A DNA stretch of 64,000 nt. Origin: Bacillota bacterium (GTDB taxonomy: Bacteria; Bacillota; Sulfobacillia; JAJZYS01; JAJYTV01). The stretch covers positions 35,698 through 99,697 of the forward strand of contig JAJZQO010000004.1 in assembly GCA_021847575.1 (NCBI GenBank), in the 5' to 3' direction. Shown here one piece after another: positions 35,308 through 44,121 of the stretch (position 1 is its first letter; each line of letters starts with the position of its first letter). The position numbers were made by a program, and so were the translations under genes. Under the pieces are notes generated by a model. It saw only the letters and a list, made by a program, of their open reading frames with translations, made no database searches and was not told the origin of the DNA.

Positions 35308-36297
35308 CTACCAGCGGTCCTCTTCCCTGAATGCCCGGGACAGGAGAAGCTCGATCTCCTGGCGCGGGTCGGCGGCGTCGAACATCAGGCGCGCGAGCGC
35401 AGCCGCGATCGGCAGGTCCTGACCCTCGCGCCGCGCGAGGTCGAGCGCCGCCCTGGTCGACGGGACGCCCTCCACCACCATCGGCGAGGCCTGGAGCACA
35501 TCGTCGAGGCGCGCGCCGCGTCCGAGGGCGATGCCGGCCCTGCGGTTGCGGCTGTAAGGGCTCATCACGGTGGCGAGGAGATCGCCGAGGCCAGCGAGGC
35601 CAGCGAAGGTCGCCGCCTGCGCGCCGCAGGAGACGCCCAGCCGCGTGATCTCGGCCAAGCCGCGCGTCAGCAGCGCGGCGCGCAGATTGTCGCCCAGCCC
35701 CAGGCCCTCGCTGACGCCGGAAGCCAGGGCGAGCACGTTCTTGAGCGCTCCACCAAGCTCGACGCCGACACGGTCGCCCGAGGAGTACACGCGCAGTCCG
35801 GCACCATGCAGGAGTTCCTGGGCGGCGGCGCGCTTCGCCTGGTCCGGATGCGCGACCACGACCGCCGTCGGCTGGCCGCGTCCCACCTCCTCGGCGTGGC
35901 TCGGCCCGCTCAGGGCGACGGCGTCGATGCCGTACTCGAGCAGGACTTCGGACATGCGCCGGAGCGTCGCGAGTTCGAGGCCCTTCGCGGTGTCGACGAC
36001 GAGCCTCGGCACCCCGGTGCCCGCCAGGGCCTCGGCCATGGCGCGCAGGTGCTGCGATGGAACCGCGAGCACGGCGGCCTCGGCTCCCGAGAGCGCTTCG
36101 TCCAGCGCGGCGGTCGCCTGGACCGCGCCAGGCAGGGCGACTCCGGGCAGGTAGACCCTATTCTCGCGAGCTGCGCAAAGTTCGTCGCACAATTCCCGGC
36201 GCCGGGCGTAGAGCCGCACTTCGTGTCCCGTGCGGGCAAGATGGACCGCGAGCGCCGTGCCGAAACCGCCGGCGCCGACGATGGCGATCCGGCTCAT
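35308..36297 (-). CDS. gpsA: Glycerol-3-phosphate dehydrogenase [NAD(P)+]
   Basis: 329 residues from ATG 36297, which overlaps the plsY stop (ATGA). NAD(P) site VGAGGFGTALAVHLA, substrate and catalytic blocks SGPSHAEEV, the catalytic lysine region GGALKNVLALASG, and LAGLGDLLAT identify GpsA. It makes sn-glycerol-3-phosphate for phospholipids, which the adjacent PlsY acylates. A short pathway unit therefore sits together with the PlsC gene upstream. Confidence 0.96.
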   Translation of the reverse strand: MSRIAIVGAGGFGTALAVHLARTGHEVRLYARRRELCDELCAARENRVYLPGVALPGAVQATAALDEALSGAEAAVLAVPSQHLRAMAEALAGTGVPRLVVDTAKGLELATLRRMSEVLLEYGIDAVALSGPSHAEEVGRGQPTAVVVAHPDQAKRAAAQELLHGAGLRVYSSGDRVGVELGGALKNVLALASGVSEGLGLGDNLRAALLTRGLAEITRLGVSCGAQAATFAGLAGLGDLLATVMSPYSRNRRAGIALGRGARLDDVLQASPMVVEGVPSTRAALDLARREGQDLPIAAALARLMFDAADPRQEIELLLSRAFREEDRW

Positions 36298-36884
36298 CCG
36301 TGGCTCCCGAGACGCTTCTCCTCGTGGTGCAGCAGGCGCAGGATGTTGGGGCGGTGGCGCCAGATCAGCAAAAGCACGAGAAAGTAAACGCCGAGACGCA
36401 GGTCCTGGGGCAGCCCCACCAGGCCGGCGGCCGTGACGAAAGCGGCGGCGAGGGCCGCGAGCATCGATGCGAGCGAGACGATGCGTGACAGGGCCAGCAC
36501 GAGCGCGAAGACGACGAGCGCCACGATCAGCAGCGGCCAGCCCCAGAACAGCAGGACGCCGAGCGAGACCGCGACGACCTTGCCGCCGTGGCCCCGCAGG
36601 AAGATCGAGTAGGCATGCCCGAGCGCCGCGCCGGCACCGGCAAGGGCACTGCCGAGCGGGCCGCCGAGCTTCCAGCCGAGGTAGGCGGCGAGCAGGCCCT
36701 TGCCCGCGTCGGCCACGAGCACCGCGATGGCCCACGCGGGGCCGAGAACGCGCAGGGCGTTGGTGGCGCCCGGATTGCCCGATCCCTCATGCATGATGTC
36801 GCGCCCCGCCCGGTGCGCGGCGATGACGCCGCTCGGGAACGAGCCGAGCAGGTAGCCTGCGATGGCCGCGAGGAATATGGTCAC
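36294..36884 (-). CDS. plsY: Acyl-phosphate glycerol-3-phosphate acyltransferase PlsY
   Basis: 196 residues from GTG 36884, overlapping the der stop (GTGA). It is an integral membrane protein with about seven hydrophobic segments. The conserved loops are GSFPSGVI, SGNPGATNALRVLG and GHGGKVVAV, the last in place of the usual GGKGVAT phosphate loop. PlsY adds the first acyl chain to glycerol-3-phosphate from acyl-phosphate. It is flanked by gpsA, which makes its acceptor. Confidence 0.93.
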   Translation of the reverse strand: MTIFLAAIAGYLLGSFPSGVIAAHRAGRDIMHEGSGNPGATNALRVLGPAWAIAVLVADAGKGLLAAYLGWKLGGPLGSALAGAGAALGHAYSIFLRGHGGKVVAVSLGVLLFWGWPLLIVALVVFALVLALSRIVSLASMLAALAAAFVTAAGLVGLPQDLRLGVYFLVLLLIWRHRPNILRLLHHEEKRLGSHG

Positions 36885-38224
36885 CTTGGCCTCCCCTGCC
36901 TCTTGCGCAGCGTGATGCGCAGCGGCGCCAGCGTCAGGCCGAAGGCCTGGCGCAGGCGGTTCTCGATGTAGCGCTGATAGGAGAAGTGGCACAGTTCCGG
37001 GTCGTTGACGAAGAGCACGACGTGTGGCGGGCGCCGGCCAACCTGCGTCGCGTAGAGCACCTTGAGCTGCTTGCCCTTGACCGAGGGCGGCGGCTGCTGG
37101 TACAGCGCTTCCTCGATCTCGCGGTTGAGTTGGGCGGTCGGCATGCGCAGGTCGATCTGCTCGCCGACGCGCGCCACCTCCGCGAACAGCTTGTCGACGT
37201 GCAAGCCCGTCAGCCCGGAGAGGAAGACGATCGGGGCATAGTGCGCAGCGGGCAGCGCGGCGCGCAGGCCGGCGAGCATGCTGTCCGCCTCGCGGGCTTC
37301 ATGCGCCCGCGCGTCCCACTTGTTCACGCCGATGACGAGGCCGATGCCGGCGTCGCCGGCCAGCTTGACGATGCGCTTGTCCTGTTCGGTCAGGCCTTCG
37401 TCGGCTTCGAGCAGCAGCACCGCGACATCGGCGCGGGCGATGGCCCGGCGGGCGTGCAGGCCCGCGAGCTCCTCGAGCTTCGCGTCGATGCGCGCAGGCC
37501 GCCTGAGCCCTGCGGTGTCGATCAGGAGGTACCTGCCGCCAGCCACCTGGACTTCGACGTCCACCGCGTCCGTCGTCGTGCCGGGCACGTCGGAAACGGT
37601 CATGCGGTGCTCGCCGAGCGCGCGGTTGACGAGCGTCGACTTGCCCGCGTTGGGCCGGCCGACGATCGCGACCGCAAGCGGTCGAACCGCGGGTCCCGCC
37701 GGGGTTTCGTCGTCCTGCCGCGGCAGCATCTGAAGCCGCTCCACGATCGCGTCGAGCAGATCGCCGGTGCCGTGTCCGTGCGCGGCCGAGACGAAGTGGG
37801 GCTCGCCGAGTCCAAGCCGGTAGACGTCGCTCGTGTCGATGTTGCGGCTCTCGGCCTTGTTCGCGACGAGCAGCACCGGTTTGCCCAGGCGCCGCATGCG
37901 CCGCGCCACCCACTCGTCCTGAGCCGTCAGGGGCAGCCGCGCATCGACCACGAAGAGGACCAGCGCCGCCTCGGCGATCGCCTCGTCCACCTGCTGGGCG
38001 ATGGCCTGCCAGAACTGGTCTTCGTCCGAGAGGCCGCCCGTGTCGACCAGGAGGAAGCTGCGAGCACGCCAGGTGCACGGCGCGTAGATCCTGTCGCGGG
38101 TTACGCCGGCGGTCGCCTCGACAAGCGCCACCTGATGCTGGGCCAGACGGTTCATCAGCGAGGACTTGCCTACGTTCGGCCGGCCGACGATGGCGACGAC
38201 CGGCAATTCCTGATCATTTCTCAT
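36881..38224 (-). CDS. der: GTPase Der (EngA), ribosome assembly
   Basis: 447 residues with two tandem G domains. The first has GRPNVGKSS (K20), DTGG and NKAE; the second, near residue 189, has GRPNAGKST, DTAGL and NKWD. A C-terminal KH-like domain ends in RITLRKRQGRPR. Der acts in maturation of the 50S subunit. The order der-plsY-gpsA-spoIVA is conserved in Bacillota. Confidence 0.97.
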   Translation of the reverse strand: MRNDQELPVVAIVGRPNVGKSSLMNRLAQHQVALVEATAGVTRDRIYAPCTWRARSFLLVDTGGLSDEDQFWQAIAQQVDEAIAEAALVLFVVDARLPLTAQDEWVARRMRRLGKPVLLVANKAESRNIDTSDVYRLGLGEPHFVSAAHGHGTGDLLDAIVERLQMLPRQDDETPAGPAVRPLAVAIVGRPNAGKSTLVNRALGEHRMTVSDVPGTTTDAVDVEVQVAGGRYLLIDTAGLRRPARIDAKLEELAGLHARRAIARADVAVLLLEADEGLTEQDKRIVKLAGDAGIGLVIGVNKWDARAHEAREADSMLAGLRAALPAAHYAPIVFLSGLTGLHVDKLFAEVARVGEQIDLRMPTAQLNREIEEALYQQPPPSVKGKQLKVLYATQVGRRPPHVVLFVNDPELCHFSYQRYIENRLRQAFGLTLAPLRITLRKRQGRPR

Positions 38225-38261
38225 GCTTGTGTAGATTCGCTCCGTCCTGCCCTGAATCCCC

Positions 38262-38465
38262 CTAGACCGGGATCAGCAGCCACGTGCCGTCGTGCAGGTC
38301 GTGCACCACGGCTCCCGTGATGCGCGAGATCCACATCGCGATATGCTCCTGCTCCTGCTGCGTCTTGACGTAGAAGACGGGAGAGACACCTCCCTGCACG
38401 TCCTGGGGTGTCTTGAGCGTCACGATAGCATAGATGCTGCCGCTTTCGGGGAGCCCGGACGACAT
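38262..38465 (-). CDS. Capping complex subunit for YIEGIA
   Basis: 67 residues. It sits 6 nt after the YIEGIA gene and shows the compact pattern SIYAIVTLKTPQDVQGGVSPVFYVKT and HDGTWLLIPV that fits the small protein annotated as the capping subunit of YIEGIA in spore formers. The molecular role is not established. The gene pair precedes der, as in other Bacillota. (The first pattern is split here: SIYAIVTLKTPQ, then GGVSPVFYVK.). Confidence 0.7.
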   Translation of the reverse strand: MSSGLPESGSIYAIVTLKTPQDVQGGVSPVFYVKTQQEQEHIAMWISRITGAVVHDLHDGTWLLIPV

Positions 38466-38471
38466 CGCTCG

Positions 38472-39428
38472 CTACTTCCCTTCCTCGTGGCTTCGCTCCC
38501 AGGCGATCAGGGCCGGCGAGTGCACCGCGTGCGCCTTCGCCGTCTCGAGCAGCGGGGTGCGCCGCACGCACTCGGCGATGCGTTTCGGATCGTTGGCGAT
38601 CGGGATGATGCCGACCCCGGCAATGCCGGTGCCCTCGGGCAGGTCCATGCGGCAGATCGGGATGCGCTCGCCGTAGCCGATGTCGGTCTTCGAGCCGACG
38701 ATCTCGTACAGGTTGTAGACGATCGCCTGACGCTGGCCGAGGTCCCAGATCGCACCCGCGCCGCGCGGCGTCTTCGGCGTCAGGACGATGCCCACCCCGT
38801 CCTTGAGGAAGCGCTCGCGCGCCTTCGGCAGCCCGACCTCCATCAGCATGACGGGCCCGGCGTAGAGCAGCGACCCCTTTTCGAACTTGAGCGGCACCAG
38901 CTCGACCTCGCAGACATCGCCGAGCTCAGGGCCGCTCTTGACCACGTACGCGATCAGCGCGACGACCACGCCCGTGACGAGGCCCGCGACCCAGGACCAG
39001 ACATGGCCGAACTCCTGGCCGACGATGCTCGCCGCGAGGGCGGTGGCCACGGCGACGCCCATGACGAGGTAGTTGCGCTCCTCGAACTCCTGGGCGATGC
39101 CCTGGATGTAGCTGGGCCCACGCTCGACCAGGGTGAGCTTGTCGATCGCGCTGAGCTTCGCCACCTCTATCTTGCGCAAGCCGGTGAACTGCGTCGCCGC
39201 GAGCACGAGGAAGGTGGCCGCCTGGTACTCCTTGGCCACGAGCGCCGGGAAGAACGCGCCGCCGATGACTGCGGCGAAGAACGCGATGGTCACCTGCGAG
39301 ACGAAGCCGGCGGGATAGCCCGGGTAGTGGCGGTAGTCCCTCTTGAGCAGCAGCAGGCGCACCAGCACGCCGAAGCCGATGCCGAGACCGAGTGAGACCC
39401 AGTCGACAGGCGGTCCCTGGCTGCTCAT
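38472..39428 (-). CDS. YIEGIA family membrane protein
   Basis: 318 residues from ATG 39428, overlapping the upstream stop (ATGA). There are four to five membrane segments in the N-terminal half (about 10-27, 45-62, 70-80, 120-140 and 145-165), then a soluble C-terminal domain with GVGIIPIANDPKRIAECV. The signature hexapeptide reads YIQGIA (residues 107-112) instead of YIEGIA. The family is restricted to spore-forming Bacillota and is taken to be sporulation-associated; its biochemical role is unknown to me. Confidence 0.85.
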   Translation of the reverse strand: MSSQGPPVDWVSLGLGIGFGVLVRLLLLKRDYRHYPGYPAGFVSQVTIAFFAAVIGGAFFPALVAKEYQAATFLVLAATQFTGLRKIEVAKLSAIDKLTLVERGPSYIQGIAQEFEERNYLVMGVAVATALAASIVGQEFGHVWSWVAGLVTGVVVALIAYVVKSGPELGDVCEVELVPLKFEKGSLLYAGPVMLMEVGLPKARERFLKDGVGIVLTPKTPRGAGAIWDLGQRQAIVYNLYEIVGSKTDIGYGERIPICRMDLPEGTGIAGVGIIPIANDPKRIAECVRRTPLLETAKAHAVHSPALIAWERSHEEGK

Positions 39429-39979
39429 CGGGCCAGGCGTCCCCGCAGGGACCAGGCGCGCGAGATCAGGACGGAGAACGCCGCGGCGGCTGCCGCCGCC
39501 GTGGCGGCCACCTGGAAGAACTGCTCGGTGTCCGGAGCGAACGTCGCGGCCCCGTCCAAAGACTGGCCAAGCGTCAGGTGGCCGGCGAGGACCCCGATGA
39601 GCGCGGCGAAGGGAGCCGCCCTGCCCGTCGCGGTCAGCGCGGCCATCAGGCCGACGCCGATGCCGGCCGTCGCCACCGCGTCGACGCCCGACGCCACAGC
39701 CGCAGGCCACGCGAGCAGCATCACGGCGGCGGTCGCCAGCGCAGCTGCGAGCGTGAGGCTCGACAGCCTGCGCCCTGCCAGGAGGATCGCGGTCAGGACG
39801 AGCGCCCCTACGGCGGGCCAGAGCAGCACGGGCCAGTAGGCCGCGGCGAGGTGCAATCCGAGCACCAGGCCGAGGAGCGGGACATAGAGCCTGTGCTGAG
39901 ACGGCCGCGTGCGCAGGAAGCCGCCGAACAGCAGAAGTGCCGCGGTCCACAGCAGCCACGATCCGATCGGCACGGACAT
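39425..39979 (-). CDS. Alanine-rich membrane protein, YphA position
   Basis: 184 residues from ATG 39979 with six to seven closely packed hydrophobic segments and little soluble sequence. It is coupled by ATGA to the YIEGIA gene and lies 124 nt after the S1-protein gene. Bacillus has the membrane protein YphA at an equivalent place, but similarity is too low for me to equate them. Function unknown; probably acts with YIEGIA. Confidence 0.6.
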   Translation of the reverse strand: MSVPIGSWLLWTAALLLFGGFLRTRPSQHRLYVPLLGLVLGLHLAAAYWPVLLWPAVGALVLTAILLAGRRLSSLTLAAALATAAVMLLAWPAAVASGVDAVATAGIGVGLMAALTATGRAAPFAALIGVLAGHLTLGQSLDGAATFAPDTEQFFQVAATAAAAAAAFSVLISRAWSLRGRLAR

Positions 39980-40103
39980 CACCCGATGCACAATGTCCCC
40001 GCCGCGGCGGGCCGGCATGCAGTGCCTTGGCAGCAAAACCGGAGGAGCGGCGGACCTGGTGGTCCACCGCTCCGTGCGCTCCGCCTCATCCGTGCGCTCC
40101 GCC

Positions 40104-41459
40104 TCAGTCGAGCAGGCCCTTGAACTCATCGCCGACGATGTCGCCGATGGTCGCACCGCCCTCGTCGTGCTCTTGGCCCGACTCGTCGTATGCGTCGCGC
40201 TTCTGCGACTGGTAGCCGCCGGCCTCACGCAGGCTCAGGGAAACACGCCGCTCGACCGGATCCACGCGCAGTACCTTGACCTCGACATCCTCGCCCACCG
40301 ACACCACTTCGCCGGGACGCGTCACGTGGTGGTCGGCGAGCTGGCTGATGTGGACAAGACCGTCCACGCCCGGTTCGAGTTCGACGAACGCGCCGAACGT
40401 CGCGAGGCGCACCACCTTGCCGCGAACGATCGCACCTACCGGATAGCGCTGCTCGACGCTGTCCCACGGGTTGTCGAGCACCTGCTTGTAGCCGAGCGAG
40501 ATGCGCCCGCGTTCGCGATCCAGGCGCAGAACCTTGACCTCGATCCCCTGACCATCGTGCAGCACCTCGGACGGATGCTGGATGCGTCCCCAGGACATCT
40601 CCGAGACGTGCAGGAGACCATCCACGCCGCCAAGGTCGATGAAGGCGCCGAAGTCGGTCAGGGACTTGACGGTGCCCTGCAGCACCTGGCCCTCTTCGAT
40701 CGTCTCCCAGATGCGCTCGCGGTTCTGCTTGCGCTCCTCTTCCAGCACGACCTTGCGCGAGAGGATCACGCGGTGCTTCGCGCGGTCGAGTTCGATGATC
40801 TTGACGCGCAACGTCTGTCCGACGTATGGCTGCAGTTCCTGGGCATAGCCGCGCTCCACCTGCGACGCGGGGATAAACCCGCGCGCGCCGATGTCGGCCA
40901 CGAGCCCGCCCTTGACCGCCTCGGCCACCGGCGCCTCGACGATGTTGCCCGCCTCGTAGGCGGCCACCAGGTCGTCCCAAGCCGTTGCCTCGTCGGCGCG
41001 GCGCTTCGACAGGCGCAGGCTGCCCTCTTCGCCGTCGACGGAGAGCACCATGGCGTCGATCTCCTGGTCGAGAGAGGCGGCCTCGCCTGCCGACTGCACC
41101 CTGCGGTACGTGAGCTCGCCCAGCGGGATCACGCCCTCGGACTTGTAGCCGACGTCGACGAGCACATGGTCCTCGGCAACCTGAACGATGCGGCCGTGCA
41201 GGATATCGCCCGGCTGCGGCCTCGCGACGCCCTCGCTGTAATCCACGCGCTCCTCCGCGCCGGTCTCCTCGGCCGCCTGCGCGGGCGGCTCCTCGGCGAC
41301 GGGCGCCTCGGCCGGTCCCGGCTGCGGCTCCCCCTGCGGCTCGGACGTCTGAGCCGCAGCGGTCTCCGGTGTCGCTTCCTGGGACTCACCCTCCAGGCCC
41401 TGCACCTGCTGCGGCTCTTCAGGCTGGAAGTCGTTATCCGGATGCAGCTGGTCCTCCAC
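40104..41459 (-). CDS. S1 RNA-binding domain protein (RpsA/YpfD-like)
   Basis: 451 residues from GTG 41459, which has AGGAGG at 7 nt, a near-ideal site. After an acidic Glu/Pro/Ala-rich tail (about 1-75) come four S1 domains at about 83-152, 168-235, 256-325 and 341-411; the last two have canonical DFGAFIDLGGVDGLLHVSEM and TFGAFVELEPGVDGLVHISQ motifs. It corresponds to Bacillus YpfD and is shorter than the six-domain E. coli S1. The position after cmk and plsC matches the Bacillota order. Confidence 0.92.
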   Translation of the reverse strand: MEDQLHPDNDFQPEEPQQVQGLEGESQEATPETAAAQTSEPQGEPQPGPAEAPVAEEPPAQAAEETGAEERVDYSEGVARPQPGDILHGRIVQVAEDHVLVDVGYKSEGVIPLGELTYRRVQSAGEAASLDQEIDAMVLSVDGEEGSLRLSKRRADEATAWDDLVAAYEAGNIVEAPVAEAVKGGLVADIGARGFIPASQVERGYAQELQPYVGQTLRVKIIELDRAKHRVILSRKVVLEEERKQNRERIWETIEEGQVLQGTVKSLTDFGAFIDLGGVDGLLHVSEMSWGRIQHPSEVLHDGQGIEVKVLRLDRERGRISLGYKQVLDNPWDSVEQRYPVGAIVRGKVVRLATFGAFVELEPGVDGLVHISQLADHHVTRPGEVVSVGEDVEVKVLRVDPVERRVSLSLREAGGYQSQKRDAYDESGQEHDEGGATIGDIVGDEFKGLLD

Positions 41460-41646
41460 GCGATGACCTCCTTTTTCAACGCGCGGCAACAGTGCCCACG
41501 CGTCCCGCCGAACGACAGAGAACGGGCCCAACGGCCCGCCGTCCTACCGGCTTTTCACCTGTCGTCGAATCGACCGCCTTTCGGCGGCGATCCCCGGTGC
41601 GTCCGGGGGCTGGCCCATCCAGCATACCTGCGCGGCGAGAGAACTG

Positions 41647-42294
41647 TCAATCGGGCTCCGCCCAGGGCGCCCAGGGCAGTCCCTGACCCAACTGCTCAGG
41701 CCTGTAGTAGAGCCGTCCGATGGCCCGCATCACATCACCCGCGGGATCGCTGCTCTGGCTCAGGTCGAGCGGCTTGCCGAAACGCATCTCGATGCGACCG
41801 AACAGCCGCCATGAGCCGCGGACTGCAACCGGCACGACAGCGCAGCCGGCGTGGCTGATCAGGGAGCCCGATCCGGCTCTCGGCTCGCCCAGCCGTCCGT
41901 GCCGCTGGCGGTGACCCTCGGGAAAGAGACCGACGACCCTGCCCGCGCGCAGGAGCCTGAGCGTCTGGCGGACGGCGCTCGCGTCGCGGATGTCGCGCTT
42001 GACCGGGAACGCGCCGATCATCGGCAGCAGCCAGCCGAGATACGAGAAGAGCTCCTGCTTGGCCATGAAGTGCGTCGCACGCCGTACGTCGGCACGTACG
42101 ACGGCACCGACCGCCGGCGGGTCCATGCTGCTGATATGGTTGATGCAGAGCAGCACCGCGCCCTCGGCGGGGACGTTGTCGAGGCCCTCGATGCGCACCC
42201 GCCACAAGATGGTGAGACCCGCGTGGACGATGCTCGCGAACAAATGGTAGAGGGCGGGGCGGAATCTCGGCATGGGGTCCGAGGTCTTGGCCAT
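41647..42294 (-). CDS. plsC: 1-acyl-sn-glycerol-3-phosphate acyltransferase (PlsC family)
   Basis: 215 residues from ATG 42294, sharing one base with the cmk stop (TAATG). The catalytic HX4D box is H53-D58 in NHISSMDPP, and the substrate-binding FPEG occurs in VGLFPEGHR; PVKRD supplies the third block. It adds the second acyl chain to make phosphatidic acid. It groups with plsY and gpsA in one chromosomal neighbourhood. One N-terminal hydrophobic segment (about 13-32) anchors it to the membrane. Confidence 0.92.
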   Translation of the reverse strand: MAKTSDPMPRFRPALYHLFASIVHAGLTILWRVRIEGLDNVPAEGAVLLCINHISSMDPPAVGAVVRADVRRATHFMAKQELFSYLGWLLPMIGAFPVKRDIRDASAVRQTLRLLRAGRVVGLFPEGHRQRHGRLGEPRAGSGSLISHAGCAVVPVAVRGSWRLFGRIEMRFGKPLDLSQSSDPAGDVMRAIGRLYYRPEQLGQGLPWAPWAEPD

Positions 42295-42950
42295 TATGCG
42301 CCGCGCTCCCTGCAGGCGCGCAGCAGGCGGTCCACTACGTCGGCCACCCCGAGTCCGGTCGTGTCGACGACCAGTGCTCCATCCGGCACCTTGAGCGCGC
42401 CGACCGCCCGCATCTCGTCCTGCGCGTCGCGGTTTGCCATCTCGCGCTCCACCTCGGCGAGGTCGACCCTCACGCCCTGCGCCAGCAGCTCGCGGTGGCG
42501 CCGGCCGGCGCGCGCAGGCAGCGACGCTGTGAGGAAGAACTTGCACTCCGCGTCGGGCAGAACGACGCTGCCCGCGTCACGCCCGTCCATCACGATGCCG
42601 CCTTCGCTCGCGATGGAGCGCTGGCGCGCCACGAGCGCCTCGCGCACCGCGGGATGGGCCGCCACGAGCGAGACGATCCGATCGACGGCGGGCTGGCGGA
42701 TCTCATCGGCCACGTCCTCGCCGTCGAGCCGCAGGCGTCCGTGCTCCAGGCGCAGGTCGACAGACGAAAGCAGCCGCATGAGCCCGGGTGCGTCCTCTGG
42801 CGCGATGCCGGCGCGCAGAGCCGCCAGGGCAAGGGCGCGATACATCGCCCCGGTGTCGAGATAGCCGTAGCCCAGCGCGTGCGCCAGTTCGCGCGCGACG
42901 GTGGACTTGCCCGCACCGGCGGGTCCGTCGATGGTGATCCGCAATTTCAC
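42294..42950 (-). CDS. cmk: Cytidylate kinase
   Basis: 218 residues from GTG 42950 with GGAGGGG upstream. P-loop IDGPAGAGKST with K15, then LDTGAMYRALAL and VMDGRDAGSVVLPDA are CMP-kinase signatures. It phosphorylates CMP and dCMP. It starts the group cmk-plsC-S1 protein, as in Bacillus (cmk-ypfD). No ribosome-site ambiguity. Confidence 0.96.
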   Translation of the reverse strand: MKLRITIDGPAGAGKSTVARELAHALGYGYLDTGAMYRALALAALRAGIAPEDAPGLMRLLSSVDLRLEHGRLRLDGEDVADEIRQPAVDRIVSLVAAHPAVREALVARQRSIASEGGIVMDGRDAGSVVLPDAECKFFLTASLPARAGRRHRELLAQGVRVDLAEVEREMANRDAQDEMRAVGALKVPDGALVVDTTGLGVADVVDRLLRACRERGA

Positions 42951-43035
42951 GGACGTCACCCCTCCATGCGCCGGCGCGCCCGAGGCGGAACCGGCCTTTG
43001 GGTACCGCAACGATAGCAGATGGGCACGCCCCGGA

Positions 43036-43614
43036 TCAACGGCGGCGCAGCCGCAGCCAGAAGAAGACCACGACCACCAGGACGGCCGCGGCGGCCAGAA
43101 CAAGGTTGTAATGGCTCAGGAGCGGCTCGACGCGGGGCAGGACCTGGGCGAAGCGGACGCCGATCCAGATCAGCACCGCCGTCCAGGGCAAGGCCCCGAG
43201 AAAGGTGAAGACGGTGAACGGCACCGGGCTCATGCGGGCGAAGCCGGCCGGCCAGGAGATGAAGGTGCGCAGGAGCGGCAGGAACCGCCCGAAGAACACG
43301 GTCCAGGGACCGTAGCGCTCGAACCACCGCTCGGCGTGGTCGAGCGAGCGCTCGTCCAGCATGAGCCAGCGGCCGTAACGCAGGGCCACCGGCCGCCCGC
43401 CGTAGTAGCCGATGCCATAGCCGATCCAGCTGCCCACGGTCTGCATCGCGGCCATGAGCAGCACGCCTGGCCAGAAGCCGACCGCGCCGCGTGCGACCAG
43501 GACGCCGAACACGGGCAGGATGATCTCGGACGGGACGGGGATGCCCAGGCTCTCCAGGATCATCGCCAGGGCCAGACCGCCGGGTCCGAGCTGGTTCCAG
43601 ATCGATGTGTGCAG
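43036..43614 (-). CDS. DedA-family (VTT domain) membrane protein
   Basis: The core (ESLGIPVPSEIILP, then FFGRFLPLLRTFISWPAGFARM) is a clear DedA/VTT protein, an undecaprenyl-phosphate or phospholipid flippase-like family. The first canonical start, ATG 43563, would begin MILESLGIP and lose the preceding helix. In-frame codons upstream encode SIWNQLGPGGLALA, matching the normal DedA N-terminus. Between the in-frame TAG and that ATG there is no ATG, GTG or TTG. I place the start at CTG 43614 (192 residues). A GGAGGAAGG lies 17 nt before it, with a small GGCC/GGCC hairpin that could shorten the gap. Confidence 0.82.
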   Translation of the reverse strand: MHTSIWNQLGPGGLALAMILESLGIPVPSEIILPVFGVLVARGAVGFWPGVLLMAAMQTVGSWIGYGIGYYGGRPVALRYGRWLMLDERSLDHAERWFERYGPWTVFFGRFLPLLRTFISWPAGFARMSPVPFTVFTFLGALPWTAVLIWIGVRFAQVLPRVEPLLSHYNLVLAAAAVLVVVVFFWLRLRRR

Positions 43615-43662
43615 TCTTGGCGGCCGGGCGGCCTTCCTCCTCGCCTAATTGGAAGCGGAACC

Positions 43663-44121
43663 CTACTGTTCGCGCCTTGCAGGCGGCTTCCCTGCCAAAG
43701 GTCGCCGCGCAGCGAAACTTCGCGAGACGGTGAGCACGAGAGCGATGCCCACACCGATGGCCGCCGCCCAGTAGAGCGTCTCCACCGCGAGCGCGGCGCC
43801 CGTCAGGTACTCGCCGCGCAGCAGGGCGTACATCGCGTGGTAGGCCAGCAGGCCGGGCACGAGCGGAATGAGTCCGGGCATCAGAAAGACGGTGGCTGGA
43901 GCGCGGCGCACCCGTGCGAGGATCTCGCTCAGCGTGCCGGCCGCAACGGCGGCCAGGAGAACCTGGGCAATGCTATGCAACCCGATGCCGCCAGCAGCAG
44001 CATAAACGAACCCGGAAACGAGACCGGCGAGGGCGGCGAAGGCGAGATCCCGCCGTGGCACGCGGATCAGCACGGCGAAGGCGAAGGCGCCCATCAGGCC
44101 CGCGATGGCCGAGAGCAACAT
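43663..44121 (-). CDS. Threonine/serine exporter, C-terminal (ThrE_2/DUF3815) subunit
   Basis: 152 residues from ATG 44121, overlapping the previous stop (TGATG). Five hydrophobic segments with FLMPGLIPLVPG identify the small ThrE_2 half. In many Bacillota ThrE is split into two proteins, as here; together they export threonine and serine or related compounds with proton exchange. The C-terminal tail after the last helix is basic. Confidence 0.85.
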   Translation of the reverse strand: MLLSAIAGLMGAFAFAVLIRVPRRDLAFAALAGLVSGFVYAAAGGIGLHSIAQVLLAAVAAGTLSEILARVRRAPATVFLMPGLIPLVPGLLAYHAMYALLRGEYLTGAALAVETLYWAAAIGVGIALVLTVSRSFAARRPLAGKPPARREQ

